NCBI RefSeq assembly: GCF_042676985.1
Contig: NZ_JBHTIK010000010.1
Span: 1-64,000, forward strand
DNA length: 64,000 nucleotides
Direction: 5' to 3'
Origin: Sphingosinicella xenopeptidilytica
GTDB taxonomy: Bacteria > Pseudomonadota > Alphaproteobacteria > Sphingomonadales > Sphingomonadaceae
A program made the translations under genes and the position numbers. Positions within the stretch are counted from its first letter, which is position 1, and every line of letters begins with the position of its first letter. This document shows positions 49,625 through 62,352 of this stretch, in pieces. The notes under the pieces were generated by a model, which saw only the letters and a program-made list of their open reading frames with translations, was not told where the DNA came from and searched no databases.

Positions 49625-51799
49625 GTGTCCGATTGCTGCAAGCACGATCACCATCACGGCCACCACGCCGCCCCGCCGGTCGATCCCGCGAACGTCGCGG
49701 CCGGCACCATGTGGACCTGCCCGATGCACCCGCAGATCCGGCAGGCGGGGCCGGGTACGTGCCCGATCTGCGGTATGGCGCTGGAGCCGGAGGCGCCGTC
49801 GCTAGACGATGCCCCGAACTCTGAGCTGGTCGATTTCACGCGACGTCTGTGGGTCGCTGCTGCGCTCGCGCTGCCGCTGTTCGTGCTGGCGATGGGCACG
49901 GACATGCTCGGCTGGCACCTGCTGCCGATGCGCACGATGAGTTTCGTCCAGCTCGCGCTCGCGACGCCGGTGGTGCTGTGGGCAGGGCTGCCGTTCTTCG
50001 AGCGGGCCATCCAGTCGCTGCGCACGCGCAATCTCAACATGTTCACGCTTATCGGGCTCGGCGTCGGCGTCGCTTATGCCTACAGCGTCGTCGCAACGCT
50101 CGCGCCCGGCCTGTTCCCCGAAAGCCTCCACACGATGCACGGGCAGGTGCCCGTGTATCTCGAAGCGGCGGCGGTGATCGTCGCGCTCGTGCTGCTCGGG
50201 CAGGTACTGGAACTGCGTGCCCGCGCCGCGACCGGCAAGGCGATCAAGGCGCTGCTCGGTCTCGCGCCGAAGCACGCGCGGCGGATCGCGGCGGACGGCA
50301 GCGAGGCGGATGTGGACATCGGCCACATCGCCGTCGGCGACCGGCTGCGCGTGCGCCCCGGCGAGAAGGTCCCGGTGGACGGCATCGTCGAGGACGGACG
50401 CTCGTCGGTCGACGAATCGATGCTTACCGGCGAACCGGTGCCCGCCGAAAAGGCGCCCGGTGACGCGGTGACGGGCGCGACGGTGAACGGCACCGGTATG
50501 CTCGTCGTCCGCGCCGCACGCGTCGGCAGCGACACGATGCTCGCGCAGATCGTGCGCATGGTGGCGGAGGCGCAGCGCTCGCGCGCGCCGATCCAGAGCC
50601 TTGCAGACACGGTTTCCGGCTGGTTCGTGCCCGCGGTGGTGCTGGTTGCGGCGCTCGCCTTTGCCGTGTGGCTGTTCGTGGGGCCGGAACCGCGCCTCGC
50701 CCATGCGCTCGTCGCTGGCGTTTCTGTCCTCATCATCGCCTGTCCATGCGCGCTCGGCCTTGCGACGCCGATGTCGATCATGGTCGGCACGGGGCGCGGC
50801 GCGGCCGGGGGCGTGCTCGTCCGCAATGCCGAGGCGTTGGAGCGCATGGAAAAGGTCGACACGCTCGTCGTCGACAAGACCGGCACGCTGACGCTCGGCA
50901 AACCGCGCCTGGTCGGCATAGAGGGCGACGACCCCGACACGATGCTGCGCCTCGCTGCTGCCGTTGAGCGCGGCAGCGAGCATCCGCTCGCCGCAGCCAT
51001 CGTCGATGCGGCGGAGGAACGGGGGCTCGCGTCCGCGACCGTCAGCGATTTCGCGTCCGAAACCGGCAAGGGCGTCTCGGGCACGGTGGATGGCCGCCGA
51101 GTCCTCCTCGGCAACCGCGCGATGATGGCGGGGCTCGACACATCGGCGTTCGACGTGAAGGCGGATGCCCGGCGTGCAGCGGGCGAGGGTGTCATGTACC
51201 TCGCGATCGACGGCGCCTTCGCGGGCTTCCTTGCGGTCGCGGACCCGGTGAAAGAAAGCGCGGCGGAGGCCATCGCCGACCTCAAGCGTGAGGGGTTGCA
51301 CGTCGTCATGCTCACCGGTGACAGCCGCGCCACGGCAGAAGCCGTCGCAAAGAAGATCGGCGGCATCGATGCGGTGATCGCGGAGGTGCTGCCCGCCGAC
51401 AAGCAGAAGGCCGTCGAGCGCCTGCGTGCCGAAGGCCGCGTCGTCGCGATGGCCGGAGACGGCATCAACGATGCCCCCGCGCTCGCCGCCGCGAATGTCG
51501 GCATCGCGATGGGCACGGGGACGGACGTCGCCATGGAAAGCGCCGCTGTCACGCTCGTGAAGGGCGATCTTCGCGGGATTGTTCGCGCCCGCCGCCTGAG
51601 CCGCGCGGTGATGCGCAACATCCGGCAGAACCTGTTCTTCTCGTTCGTGTTCAACGCGGCGGGCGTGCCGATCGCGGCGGGCGTGCTCTATCCGGTGTTC
51701 GGGTTGCTTTTGAGCCCGATGATCGCAGGCGCGGCGATGTCCCTGAGTTCGGTCACGGTAATCGGCAATGCGCTGCGGCTGAGGGGGGCGAGACTGTGA
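49625..51799 (+). CDS. Copper-exporting P1B-type ATPase
   Basis: The 724-residue pump starts with a His-rich stretch (CCKHDHHHGHH). A heavy-metal-binding finger-like domain follows (MWTCPMHPQIRQ, GTCPICGMALEP), rather than the usual CxxC HMA domain. Eight membrane helices carry C373-P-C375 (ACPCALGLATPMS). The phosphorylated Asp is D417 in DKTGTLTLGK, with TGEPVP, GDGINDAP and the HP motif SEHPLAAAI. This architecture is that of SilP/CopA-type Cu(I)/Ag(I) exporters. The GTG start has AGGAG seven bases upstream. The stop overlaps cueR. Confidence 0.95.
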   Translation: MSDCCKHDHHHGHHAAPPVDPANVAAGTMWTCPMHPQIRQAGPGTCPICGMALEPEAPSLDDAPNSELVDFTRRLWVAAALALPLFVLAMGTDMLGWHLLPMRTMSFVQLALATPVVLWAGLPFFERAIQSLRTRNLNMFTLIGLGVGVAYAYSVVATLAPGLFPESLHTMHGQVPVYLEAAAVIVALVLLGQVLELRARAATGKAIKALLGLAPKHARRIAADGSEADVDIGHIAVGDRLRVRPGEKVPVDGIVEDGRSSVDESMLTGEPVPAEKAPGDAVTGATVNGTGMLVVRAARVGSDTMLAQIVRMVAEAQRSRAPIQSLADTVSGWFVPAVVLVAALAFAVWLFVGPEPRLAHALVAGVSVLIIACPCALGLATPMSIMVGTGRGAAGGVLVRNAEALERMEKVDTLVVDKTGTLTLGKPRLVGIEGDDPDTMLRLAAAVERGSEHPLAAAIVDAAEERGLASATVSDFASETGKGVSGTVDGRRVLLGNRAMMAGLDTSAFDVKADARRAAGEGVMYLAIDGAFAGFLAVADPVKESAAEAIADLKREGLHVVMLTGDSRATAEAVAKKIGGIDAVIAEVLPADKQKAVERLRAEGRVVAMAGDGINDAPALAAANVGIAMGTGTDVAMESAAVTLVKGDLRGIVRARRLSRAVMRNIRQNLFFSFVFNAAGVPIAAGVLYPVFGLLLSPMIAGAAMSLSSVTVIGNALRLRGARL

Positions 51800-52191
51800 A
51801 CATCGGTGGTGCATCGAAGAAAAGCGGCGTCAGCCAGCGGATGATCCGCCACTACGAGGGCATCGGCCTCATCCCCGTGCCACCCCGGCGCGAGTCCGGC
51901 TACCGCGACTATGGCGAGGACGATGTGCATCGCCTGCGCTTCATCGCCAATGCGCGCGATCTCGGCTTCGGCATCGAGGAAATCCGCACGCTCCTTGCGC
52001 TCTGGTCCGACCGCGAGCGCAGCAGCGCCGACGTGAAGCGCCTCGCGCTTCAGCAGGCCGAGGCGCTTGGCGAGAAGATGAAGGCGATCGAGGCGATGCG
52101 CAGCACGCTCATCCACCTCGCGAAGGGCTGCCACGGCGACTCCCGTCCCGATTGCCCGATCATCGACGCGCTCGCGGCGAAGCTTAACTAA
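51796..52191 (+). CDS. cueR: Copper-responsive MerR-family activator CueR
   Basis: The 131 residues contain the MerR winged helix (GASKKSGVSQRMIRHYEGIG, RRESGYRDYGEDDVHRLRFI), a dimerisation helix, and the Cu(I) loop with C112 and C120 (KGCHGDSRPDCPIID). These match the spacing and numbering of E. coli CueR. It should activate both 19-bp-spacer promoters in the divergent copper region. The GTG at 51796 overlaps the TGA of the ATPase (GTGA). Confidence 0.95.
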   Translation: MNIGGASKKSGVSQRMIRHYEGIGLIPVPPRRESGYRDYGEDDVHRLRFIANARDLGFGIEEIRTLLALWSDRERSSADVKRLALQQAEALGEKMKAIEAMRSTLIHLAKGCHGDSRPDCPIIDALAAKLN

Positions 52192-52243
52192 ACGGCGACG
52201 TGCCGCGACGTATCGGTGATGTTTCGGACCGGAGCGACCTTCG

Positions 52244-52552
52244 ATGCGCTATCTCATCCTGCTTGGCGTGCTCTTTCTGCCTCAAGGGGCGGTGGCGGCA
52301 GACGGTGTCGTGGAGGTCAGCCTGCAGATCAACACTTATGGCCGGGTCTCGGAATGCCGGGTGCTTCGCTCCAGCGGTTACGCGACGCTGGATGCCAGAA
52401 CGTGCTCCCTGCTGCGCCGGACGAAGCGCTACGAGGTCAGGCGTTACGGGGGCAAGGCCGTTCCCCACGAGCGGGTAGAGACGTATCGTTGGCAGGTGCC
52501 GCCCGTGCGGGAAGTGGCCCCGCCACAGATTCCCGAGACCCGCATTCATTGA
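52244..52552 (+). CDS. Small exported protein resembling a TonB C-terminal domain
   Basis: The 102-residue protein has a signal peptide (about 1-18, cut after AVA). A domain like the TonB C-terminus follows: VEVSLQINTYGRVSECRVLR, SSGYATLDARTCSLLRRT. It lacks the membrane anchor-Pro-rich spacer of true TonB, so it is probably a free periplasmic domain. Two cysteines could form a disulfide. A Pro-rich tail ends the protein. It lies 52 bp after cueR and 81 bp before secA; its link to either is unclear. Confidence 0.72.
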   Translation: MRYLILLGVLFLPQGAVAADGVVEVSLQINTYGRVSECRVLRSSGYATLDARTCSLLRRTKRYEVRRYGGKAVPHERVETYRWQVPPVREVAPPQIPETRIH

Positions 52553-52577
52553 CTATAAAGCGCACCGTTCCTATGTC
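52549..52577 (+). promoter_or_regulatory. Candidate secA promoter
   Basis: TTGACT (52549-52554) overlaps the stop of the upstream gene, and TATGTC (52572-52577) lies 17 bp further on. The -35 is good and the -10 only partial. The predicted leader to the secA ATG is about 50 nt. Confidence 0.45.
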
Positions 52578-52633
52578 GGCGGCGATGTTGGGGCCCGCCT
52601 GTGCGGCCCCGCCCTTTGCGCACAAGGTCCTCC

Positions 52634-55306
<2,673 letters not shown>

Positions 55307-55330
55307 GCCTTCGCTTCTGAGGGGGGTGAA

Positions 55331-56593
55331 ATGCTGAAACTGGCACTTGCTGCCGCCGCGCTGCTTTCAGGCGTGGCGCAGGCGGAAACCGTCGTCGTTA
55401 CCGCGGACCGCATGGTCGATGTCGTTGCCGGGAGGACGGTGGCGAACCCGGTGGTGGTGATCACCGACGGGCGGATCGTCTCGGTCTCCGGCGGCGCGGG
55501 CATCCCGGCGGATGCGAAACGCGTCGATCTGCCCGGCATGACGCTCGTGCCCGGCCTCATCGACATGCACGTCCACCTCGACGGCTCGCCCGTCTACGGC
55601 GGCTACAACAGCCTCGTCTTTACCGACAGCTTCTGGACCGTGGTGGGCGCGGCGAACGCGCGCGCCATGCTGGAGGCGGGGTTCACCACCGTCCGCAACG
55701 TCGGCTCGGCGGGTTACGCGGACGTCGGCATCAAGCAGGCGATCGAGGAGGGCTTCGCGAAGGGGCCGCGAATCGTTCCCGCCGCCTATGCGCTCGGCGC
55801 CACCGGCGGCCACTGCGACGAGACCTATTTCCCGCCGTCGTTCCATCGCAAGGGTGAAGCCGTCGGCGATTCGCCCGATGAACTCCGCCTGCGCGTGCGC
55901 GAGCAGCGGAAGTATGGCGCGGAGGTCATCAAGGTGTGCGCCACGGGCGGTGTCTTCTCGCGCAACACCGAGCCCGGCCAGCAGCAGCTCTCGGAGACCG
56001 AACTGCGCGCCATCGCCGACGAGGCGCACATGTGGGGCCTGAAGGTCGCCGCGCACGCGCACGGCACCTCCGGCATCAAGGCGGCGATTCGTGCCGGCAT
56101 CGACACGATCGAGCACGCGAGCCTCATCGACGCCGAGGGCATCCGCCTCGCCAAGGAGCGGGGCGCGGCGCTGGCGATGGATATCTACAACACCGAGTAT
56201 ACGCAGGCTGAGGGCCGCAAGAACGGCGTGCTGGAGGACAATCTGCGGAAAGACCGCGAGATCGCCCAGATCCAGCGGGATGGCTTCCGTGCCGCGCACA
56301 AGGCGGGCGTGAAGATGGTGTTCGCTTCCGACGCGGGCGTGATGCCCCATGCGGAGGTCGGCAAGCAGTTCCGCGTGATGGTGGAGTACGGCATGACGCC
56401 CATGGACGCGATCCGCGCGGCGACGCGCAGCGCGGCCGAGGCGCTGGGCCGCGAATCGGACGTCGGGGCGATCGCGGCGGGCCGCTACGGAGACCTCATC
56501 GCGGTCGCCGGGGACCCGACGGCGGACGTGACGCTGCTCGCGAATGTTCCTTTCGTGATGAAGGGCGGCGACATCGTGAAAGATGCGCGCTGA
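55331..56593 (+). CDS. Secreted metal-dependent amidohydrolase (Xaa-Pro dipeptidase/prolidase-like)
   Basis: The 420-residue protein has a signal peptide (cut after AQA near residue 18) and the amidohydrolase TIM-barrel metal site. Its ligands are H80-V-H82 (GLIDMHVHLDG), a probable carboxylated K201 (AEVIKVCATGG), H242 (AAHAHGTSG), H262 (IEHAS) and D334 (FASDAG). These features match the prolidase-like secreted amidohydrolases that hydrolyse N-acyl or Xaa-Pro dipeptides. GAGGGGGG is a strong ribosome-binding site. A role in peptide scavenging alongside the M2 peptidase is an inference. Confidence 0.88.
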   Translation: MLKLALAAAALLSGVAQAETVVVTADRMVDVVAGRTVANPVVVITDGRIVSVSGGAGIPADAKRVDLPGMTLVPGLIDMHVHLDGSPVYGGYNSLVFTDSFWTVVGAANARAMLEAGFTTVRNVGSAGYADVGIKQAIEEGFAKGPRIVPAAYALGATGGHCDETYFPPSFHRKGEAVGDSPDELRLRVREQRKYGAEVIKVCATGGVFSRNTEPGQQQLSETELRAIADEAHMWGLKVAAHAHGTSGIKAAIRAGIDTIEHASLIDAEGIRLAKERGAALAMDIYNTEYTQAEGRKNGVLEDNLRKDREIAQIQRDGFRAAHKAGVKMVFASDAGVMPHAEVGKQFRVMVEYGMTPMDAIRAATRSAAEALGRESDVGAIAAGRYGDLIAVAGDPTADVTLLANVPFVMKGGDIVKDAR

Positions 56594-56634
56594 GCGCATC
56601 GCCGAAGACCCGCGGAGAACCGTCACAAAAGCCG

Positions 56635-56663
56635 TTGACCTTGGGGGGAGGCGCGCATATAAG
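56635..56663 (+). promoter_or_regulatory. str operon promoter
   Basis: TTGACC (56635-56640) and TATAAG (56658-56663) are separated by an ideal 17 bp, one of the strongest matches in the window. The transcript would begin near 56670, leaving a leader of about 220 nt before rpsL. Confidence 0.8.
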
Positions 56664-56888
56664 CCGCGCCCGTACTCGCGGGCTGGTGGTAGGCGTTCGT
56701 CCTAGACGCTGTCCTGGAACGGGTTTTTAGAGCTGATAGGCCGCAAGGCCGCGAAATAAGGGTCCGGGTGGGGCCGTTAAGGTGCCCGCCGGGACCGTTT
56801 GCATTTGTCCGCGAATCGATCGCGGATGCTTTGCGCGCGGCCGGCCCTGAGGCTCGCATGGATTTGGAAACAAGAGGCTGAAGCGTTA
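56664..56888 (+). promoter_or_regulatory. Long structured 5' leader of rpsL
   Basis: About 220 nt separate the str promoter from the rpsL ATG. Within it lie a GGCC-GCAA-GGCC tetraloop hairpin (56739-56750) and a GC-rich element GGTCC...GGACC (56762 to about 56798). The leader has no ORF that looks coding. Autogenous S7 regulation in other bacteria acts in the rpsL-rpsG gap, so this leader may serve another control; the function is unproven. Confidence 0.5.
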
Positions 56889-57260
56889 ATGCCGACGATC
56901 AACCAGCTGGTCCGCAAGGGTCGGAATCCGCAGAAGGCGCGCAACAAGGTGCCGGCGCTCGAAGCGAATCCGCAGAAGCGCGGCGTGTGCACGCGCGTCT
57001 ACACGACGACCCCGAAGAAGCCGAACTCGGCGCTCCGCAAGGTGGCCAAGATTCGCCTGACCAACGGTTTCGAGGTGATCGGCTACATCCCGGGTGAAGG
57101 CCACAACCTTCAGGAACACTCGGTGGTGCTCATTCGCGGCGGCCGCGTGAAGGATTTGCCGGGCGTGCGTTACCACGTGCTGCGCGGTGTTCTTGACACC
57201 CAGGGCGTCAAGGATCGCAAGCAGAGCCGTTCGAAGTACGGCGCCAAGCGGCCTAAGTAA
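56889..57260 (+). CDS. rpsL: 30S ribosomal protein S12
   Basis: S12 lies at the decoding centre. The 123 residues contain the strictly conserved PKKPNSALRKVAKIRL, with wild-type lysines at the positions where streptomycin-resistance changes occur, and GEGHNLQEHSVVLIRGGRVK. The start MPTINQLVRKGR at 56889 is universal for the family; a frame extending upstream lies in the leader. It is the first gene of rpsL-rpsG-fusA-tuf. Confidence 0.99.
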   Translation: MPTINQLVRKGRNPQKARNKVPALEANPQKRGVCTRVYTTTPKKPNSALRKVAKIRLTNGFEVIGYIPGEGHNLQEHSVVLIRGGRVKDLPGVRYHVLRGVLDTQGVKDRKQSRSKYGAKRPK

Positions 57261-57272
57261 GGAACTAGAGAA

Positions 57273-57743
57273 ATGGCTCGTCGTCGCCGTCCGGAGAAGC
57301 GCGAAATTCTCCCCGATCCCCGCTTCGGGGATGTCACGCTCACGAAGTTCATGAACCTCGTGATGTATCAGGGCAAGAAGTCGGTCGCTGAAACGATCGT
57401 CTACAGCGCCCTCGACAACATCGAAGCGAAGATGAAGAAGGACCCGGTCGGGATCTTCCACGACGCGCTCAACAACGTGAAGCCGGGCATCGAAGTCCGC
57501 AGCCGCCGTGTCGGCGGCGCGACCTACCAGGTGCCCGTCGAGGTGCGTCCGGACCGTTCGCAGGCGCTGGCGATTCGCTGGCTGATCTCGGCGGCACGCA
57601 ACCGCAGCGAGAACACCATGTCGGCCCGCCTTTCGGGCGAGCTGATGGACGCCTCGCAGAACCGCGGTACCGCCGTGAAGAAGCGCGAAGACACGCACCG
57701 TATGGCCGAGGCGAACCGCGCCTTCGCGCACTACCGCTGGTAA
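57273..57743 (+). CDS. rpsG: 30S ribosomal protein S7
   Basis: S7 nucleates assembly of the 30S head. The 156 residues start MARRRRPEKREILPDPRFGD and contain NVKPGIEVRSRRVGGATYQV, RWLISAARNRSENTMSARL and the C-terminal RMAEANRAFAHYRW. Length is normal. The gene starts 12 bp after rpsL and ends 19 bp before fusA, so a shared transcript is certain in practice. Confidence 0.99.
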   Translation: MARRRRPEKREILPDPRFGDVTLTKFMNLVMYQGKKSVAETIVYSALDNIEAKMKKDPVGIFHDALNNVKPGIEVRSRRVGGATYQVPVEVRPDRSQALAIRWLISAARNRSENTMSARLSGELMDASQNRGTAVKKREDTHRMAEANRAFAHYRW

Positions 57744-57762
57744 AGATTAAGGACTGATCGCA

Positions 57763-59838
57763 ATGGCCCGCAGCCATCCGCTCGATAAATATCGCAACAT
57801 CGGCATCATGGCGCACATTGATGCCGGCAAGACGACGACGACCGAGCGAATCCTCTATTACACCGGCAAGTCCTACAAGATCGGCGAAGTGCACGAAGGC
57901 ACGGCGACGATGGACTGGATGGAGCAGGAGCAAGAGCGCGGCATCACGATCACGTCTGCCGCGACGACCTGTTTCTGGAACGATCACCGCATCAACATCA
58001 TCGACACGCCCGGCCACGTCGACTTCACCATCGAAGTCGAGCGCAGCCTTCGCGTGCTCGACGGTGCCGTTGCGTGCTTCGACGGCGTTGCCGGCGTGGA
58101 GCCGCAGTCGGAGACGGTGTGGCGTCAGGCCGACAAGTATCGCGTTCCGCGCATGTGCTTCGTTAACAAGCTCGATCGCACCGGCGCCAACTTCGAACGC
58201 TGCGTCCAGATGATCAAGGACCGCCTCGGTGCGCGTCCGCTGGTGCTTTACCTCCCGATCGGCATCGAGAGCTCGTTCAAGGGTCTCGTCGACCTCGTCG
58301 AGGACCGCGCGATCATCTGGCTCGAGGAATCGCTGGGCGCGAAGTTCGAATATCAGGACATTCCGGCCGAGCTCAAGGACGCTGCAGAGCTTGCCCGCCA
58401 GGAACTCATCGAGATGGCCGTCGAGCAGGACGATGCCGTCATGGAAGCCTACCTCGAAGGCAACGTTCCTGATCCCGCGACGCTGAAGGCGCTGATCCGC
58501 AAGGGTACGCTGAACTTCGCGTTCGTGCCGGTGCTGTGCGGCTCGGCGTTCAAGAACAAGGGCGTGCAGCCGCTGCTCGACGCCGTCGTCGACTATCTGC
58601 CGAGCCCGCTCGACGTGCCGGCCGTGCAGGGCGTCAAGCTCGACGGCGAGACGGTCGATACCCGCAAGGCCGACGACAGCGAGCCGTTCTCGGCGCTGGC
58701 GTTCAAGATCATGACCGACCCGTTCGTCGGCACGCTCACCTTCGCGCGCATCTACTCGGGCAAGCTCGAGGGCTCCTCCACCGTGCTCAACTCGGTGAAG
58801 GACAAGAAGGAAAAGATCGGCCGTATGCTCCTGATGCATGCGAACGAGCGTGAAGACATCAAGGAAGCCTACGCGGGCGACATCGTCGCGCTCGTCGGTC
58901 TCAAGGAAGTCACCACGGGCGAAACGCTCTGCGCGCCGAACGCGCCGATCATCCTGGAGCGCATGGAGTTCCCGGATCCGGTCATCGAGGTCGCGGTCGA
59001 ACCGAAGACCAAGGCCGACCAGGAGAAGATGGGCATCGCGCTCAATCGTCTGGCGCAGGAAGACCCGAGCTTCCGCGTGTCGTCGGACATGGAAAGCGGC
59101 CAGACCATCATCAAGGGCATGGGCGAACTTCACCTCGAAATCCTCGTCGATCGCATGAAGCGTGAGTTCAAGGTCGAGGCGAACGTTGGCGCGCCGCAGG
59201 TGGCGTACCGCGAATCGCTCGCGCGCAAGGTCGATATCGACTACACGCACAAGAAGCAGTCAGGCGGTTCGGGTCAGTTCGGCCGCGTGAAGATGACGGT
59301 CGAGCCGGGCGAACGCGGCCAGGGCGTGCTTTTCGTCGACGAGGTCAAGGGCGGCAACGTTCCGCGCGAATACATCCCTTCGGTCGAGAAGGGCATTCGC
59401 GAGGTTGCGGCTTCGGGTTCGCTGATCGGCTTCCCGATCATCGACTTCACCGCGACGCTGACGGACGGCGCCTACCACGACGTCGACTCGTCGGCGATGG
59501 CGTTCGAAATCACCGGTCGTGGTGCGATGCGCGAAGCGGCCCAGAAGGCCGGCATCAAGCTGCTCGAGCCGGTGATGAAGGTCGAGGTGGTGACGCCCGA
59601 GGAGTTCATGGGCGACGTTATCGGCGATCTCAATTCGCGGCGCGGCCAGATCCAGGGTACTGACAGCCGCGGCAACGCGCAGGTGGTCGAGGCGATCGTG
59701 CCGCTGGCGAACATGTTCGGGTACGTCAACCAGCTCCGTTCTTTCTCGCAGGGCCGGGCGCAGTACACGATGCAGTTCAGTCATTACGAGGAAGTTCCGG
59801 CGAACGTCGCCGAGGAAGTCAAGGCGAAGCTCGCCTGA
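57763..59838 (+). CDS. fusA: Elongation factor G
   Basis: EF-G catalyses translocation and, with RRF, ribosome recycling. The 691 residues show the G1 loop AHIDAGKTTTTERI, the G2/switch region QERGITITSAATT, DTPGHVDF and NKLDRTGA, then domains II-V ending with LRSFSQGRAQYTMQFSHYEE. No unusual insertions were noticed. It follows rpsG by 19 bp and precedes tuf by 66 bp. Confidence 0.99.
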   Translation: MARSHPLDKYRNIGIMAHIDAGKTTTTERILYYTGKSYKIGEVHEGTATMDWMEQEQERGITITSAATTCFWNDHRINIIDTPGHVDFTIEVERSLRVLDGAVACFDGVAGVEPQSETVWRQADKYRVPRMCFVNKLDRTGANFERCVQMIKDRLGARPLVLYLPIGIESSFKGLVDLVEDRAIIWLEESLGAKFEYQDIPAELKDAAELARQELIEMAVEQDDAVMEAYLEGNVPDPATLKALIRKGTLNFAFVPVLCGSAFKNKGVQPLLDAVVDYLPSPLDVPAVQGVKLDGETVDTRKADDSEPFSALAFKIMTDPFVGTLTFARIYSGKLEGSSTVLNSVKDKKEKIGRMLLMHANEREDIKEAYAGDIVALVGLKEVTTGETLCAPNAPIILERMEFPDPVIEVAVEPKTKADQEKMGIALNRLAQEDPSFRVSSDMESGQTIIKGMGELHLEILVDRMKREFKVEANVGAPQVAYRESLARKVDIDYTHKKQSGGSGQFGRVKMTVEPGERGQGVLFVDEVKGGNVPREYIPSVEKGIREVAASGSLIGFPIIDFTATLTDGAYHDVDSSAMAFEITGRGAMREAAQKAGIKLLEPVMKVEVVTPEEFMGDVIGDLNSRRGQIQGTDSRGNAQVVEAIVPLANMFGYVNQLRSFSQGRAQYTMQFSHYEEVPANVAEEVKAKLA

Positions 59839-59860
59839 GAATTTGGTTGGCAATTTGAAT

Positions 59861-59874
59861 TGGCCGCGAGGCCA
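59861..59874 (+). promoter_or_regulatory. Short GNRA-loop hairpin before tuf
   Basis: The sequence TGGCC-GCGA-GGCCA sits 31 bp before the tuf ATG, between fusA and tuf. It is similar in form to the GGCC-GCAA-GGCC hairpin in the rpsL leader. A role in mRNA stability or processing is possible but not shown. Confidence 0.4.
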
Positions 59875-59904
59875 GAGACAGCAGAAGACAAGAGGGTTAG
59901 AGAC

Positions 59905-61095
<1,191 letters not shown>

Positions 61096-61109
61096 GCGAA
61101 AGCATATCG

Positions 61110-61149
61110 CCGGTCCGGCACGAAAACGTGCCGGACCGGTTTGCTTTTG
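61110..61149 (+). terminator. Strong rho-independent terminator after tuf
   Basis: A perfect 13-bp stem CCGGTCCGGCACG/CGTGCCGGACCGG (61110-61122 with 61127-61139) closes an AAAA loop and runs into TTTGCTTTT. It should end the str operon transcript and separate it from the S10 operon. Confidence 0.93.
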
Positions 61150-61208
61150 CCGGTTGATTGTCAGGGCCGAAATTGGTCGGCCAAATAAAGGTTTGAACGG
61201 GTACCCGC

Positions 61209-61523
<315 letters not shown>

Positions 61524-61585
61524 CCTGACGTTTTAACTCAAGCCCGCTCCGCGGAGTGGGCCTCTGAAGAGGAAGGAACCAGATC

Positions 61586-62350
61586 ATGCGCACTGGCGTG
61601 ATCGCAAAGAAGGTGGGAATGACCCGGCTGTTCAAGGATGACGGCCGGCACGTTCCCGTGACGGTCCTCAGCCTTGAAGGCTGCCAGGTCGTTGCGCAGC
61701 GTACCGAGGACCGCGACGGCTATGTCGCGCTCCAGCTCGGTGCCGGCACCGCGAAGGCCAAGAATGTCGCCAAGCCGCAGCGCGGCCACTTCGGCAAGGC
61801 CGAGGTTGAGCCGAAGGCGCAGGTTGTCGAATTCCGCGTTACGGAAGATGCGCTCGTCGATGTGGGTGCCGAACTTTCGGCCGACCATTTCGTCGCGGGT
61901 CAGTACGTCGACATCACCGGTTCCACGCAGGGCAAGGGCTTCGCCGGCGCCATCAAGCGTTGGGGCTTCGGCGGTCTGCGCGCCACGCACGGCGTTTCCG
62001 TGTCGCACCGTTCACACGGTTCGACGGGTAACCGCCAGGATCCCGGCAAGGTCTTCAAGAACAAGAAGATGGCCGGCCACATGGGCGCCCGCAACCGCAC
62101 GCAGCAGAACCTGGAGATTGTCGGCACCGACGTTGCGCGCGGTCTGATCTTCGTCAAGGGTTCGGTCCCCGGCCACAAGGGCGGCTGGCTCGAAGTTCGC
62201 GACGCCGTGAAAGTGGCGCGTCCTGGCGAGGCGCCGTATCCGGCCGGCATTCGCAGCGCGAACAACAACGAAGCGGCCCCCGCCGAGGCACCGGCTGAAA
62301 CGCCGGCTGCCGAGACGGTTGAAACCGCCACCGACGGCCAGGAGGGCTGA
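61586..62350 (+). CDS. rplC: 50S ribosomal protein L3 with Ala/Glu/Pro-rich tail
   Basis: L3 binds near the peptidyl transferase centre. Residues 1 to about 220 are the conserved core (MRTGVIAKKVGMTRLFKDDG, GFAGAIKRWGFGGLRATHGV, SHRSHGSTGNRQDPGKVFKN). The last roughly 30 residues are low complexity (AEAPAETPAAETVE). The tail recalls that of S16 in this genome. It is 62 bp after rpsJ, and rplD starts 2 bp after it. Confidence 0.99.
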   Translation: MRTGVIAKKVGMTRLFKDDGRHVPVTVLSLEGCQVVAQRTEDRDGYVALQLGAGTAKAKNVAKPQRGHFGKAEVEPKAQVVEFRVTEDALVDVGAELSADHFVAGQYVDITGSTQGKGFAGAIKRWGFGGLRATHGVSVSHRSHGSTGNRQDPGKVFKNKKMAGHMGARNRTQQNLEIVGTDVARGLIFVKGSVPGHKGGWLEVRDAVKVARPGEAPYPAGIRSANNNEAAPAEAPAETPAAETVETATDGQEG

Positions 62351-62352
62351 AC

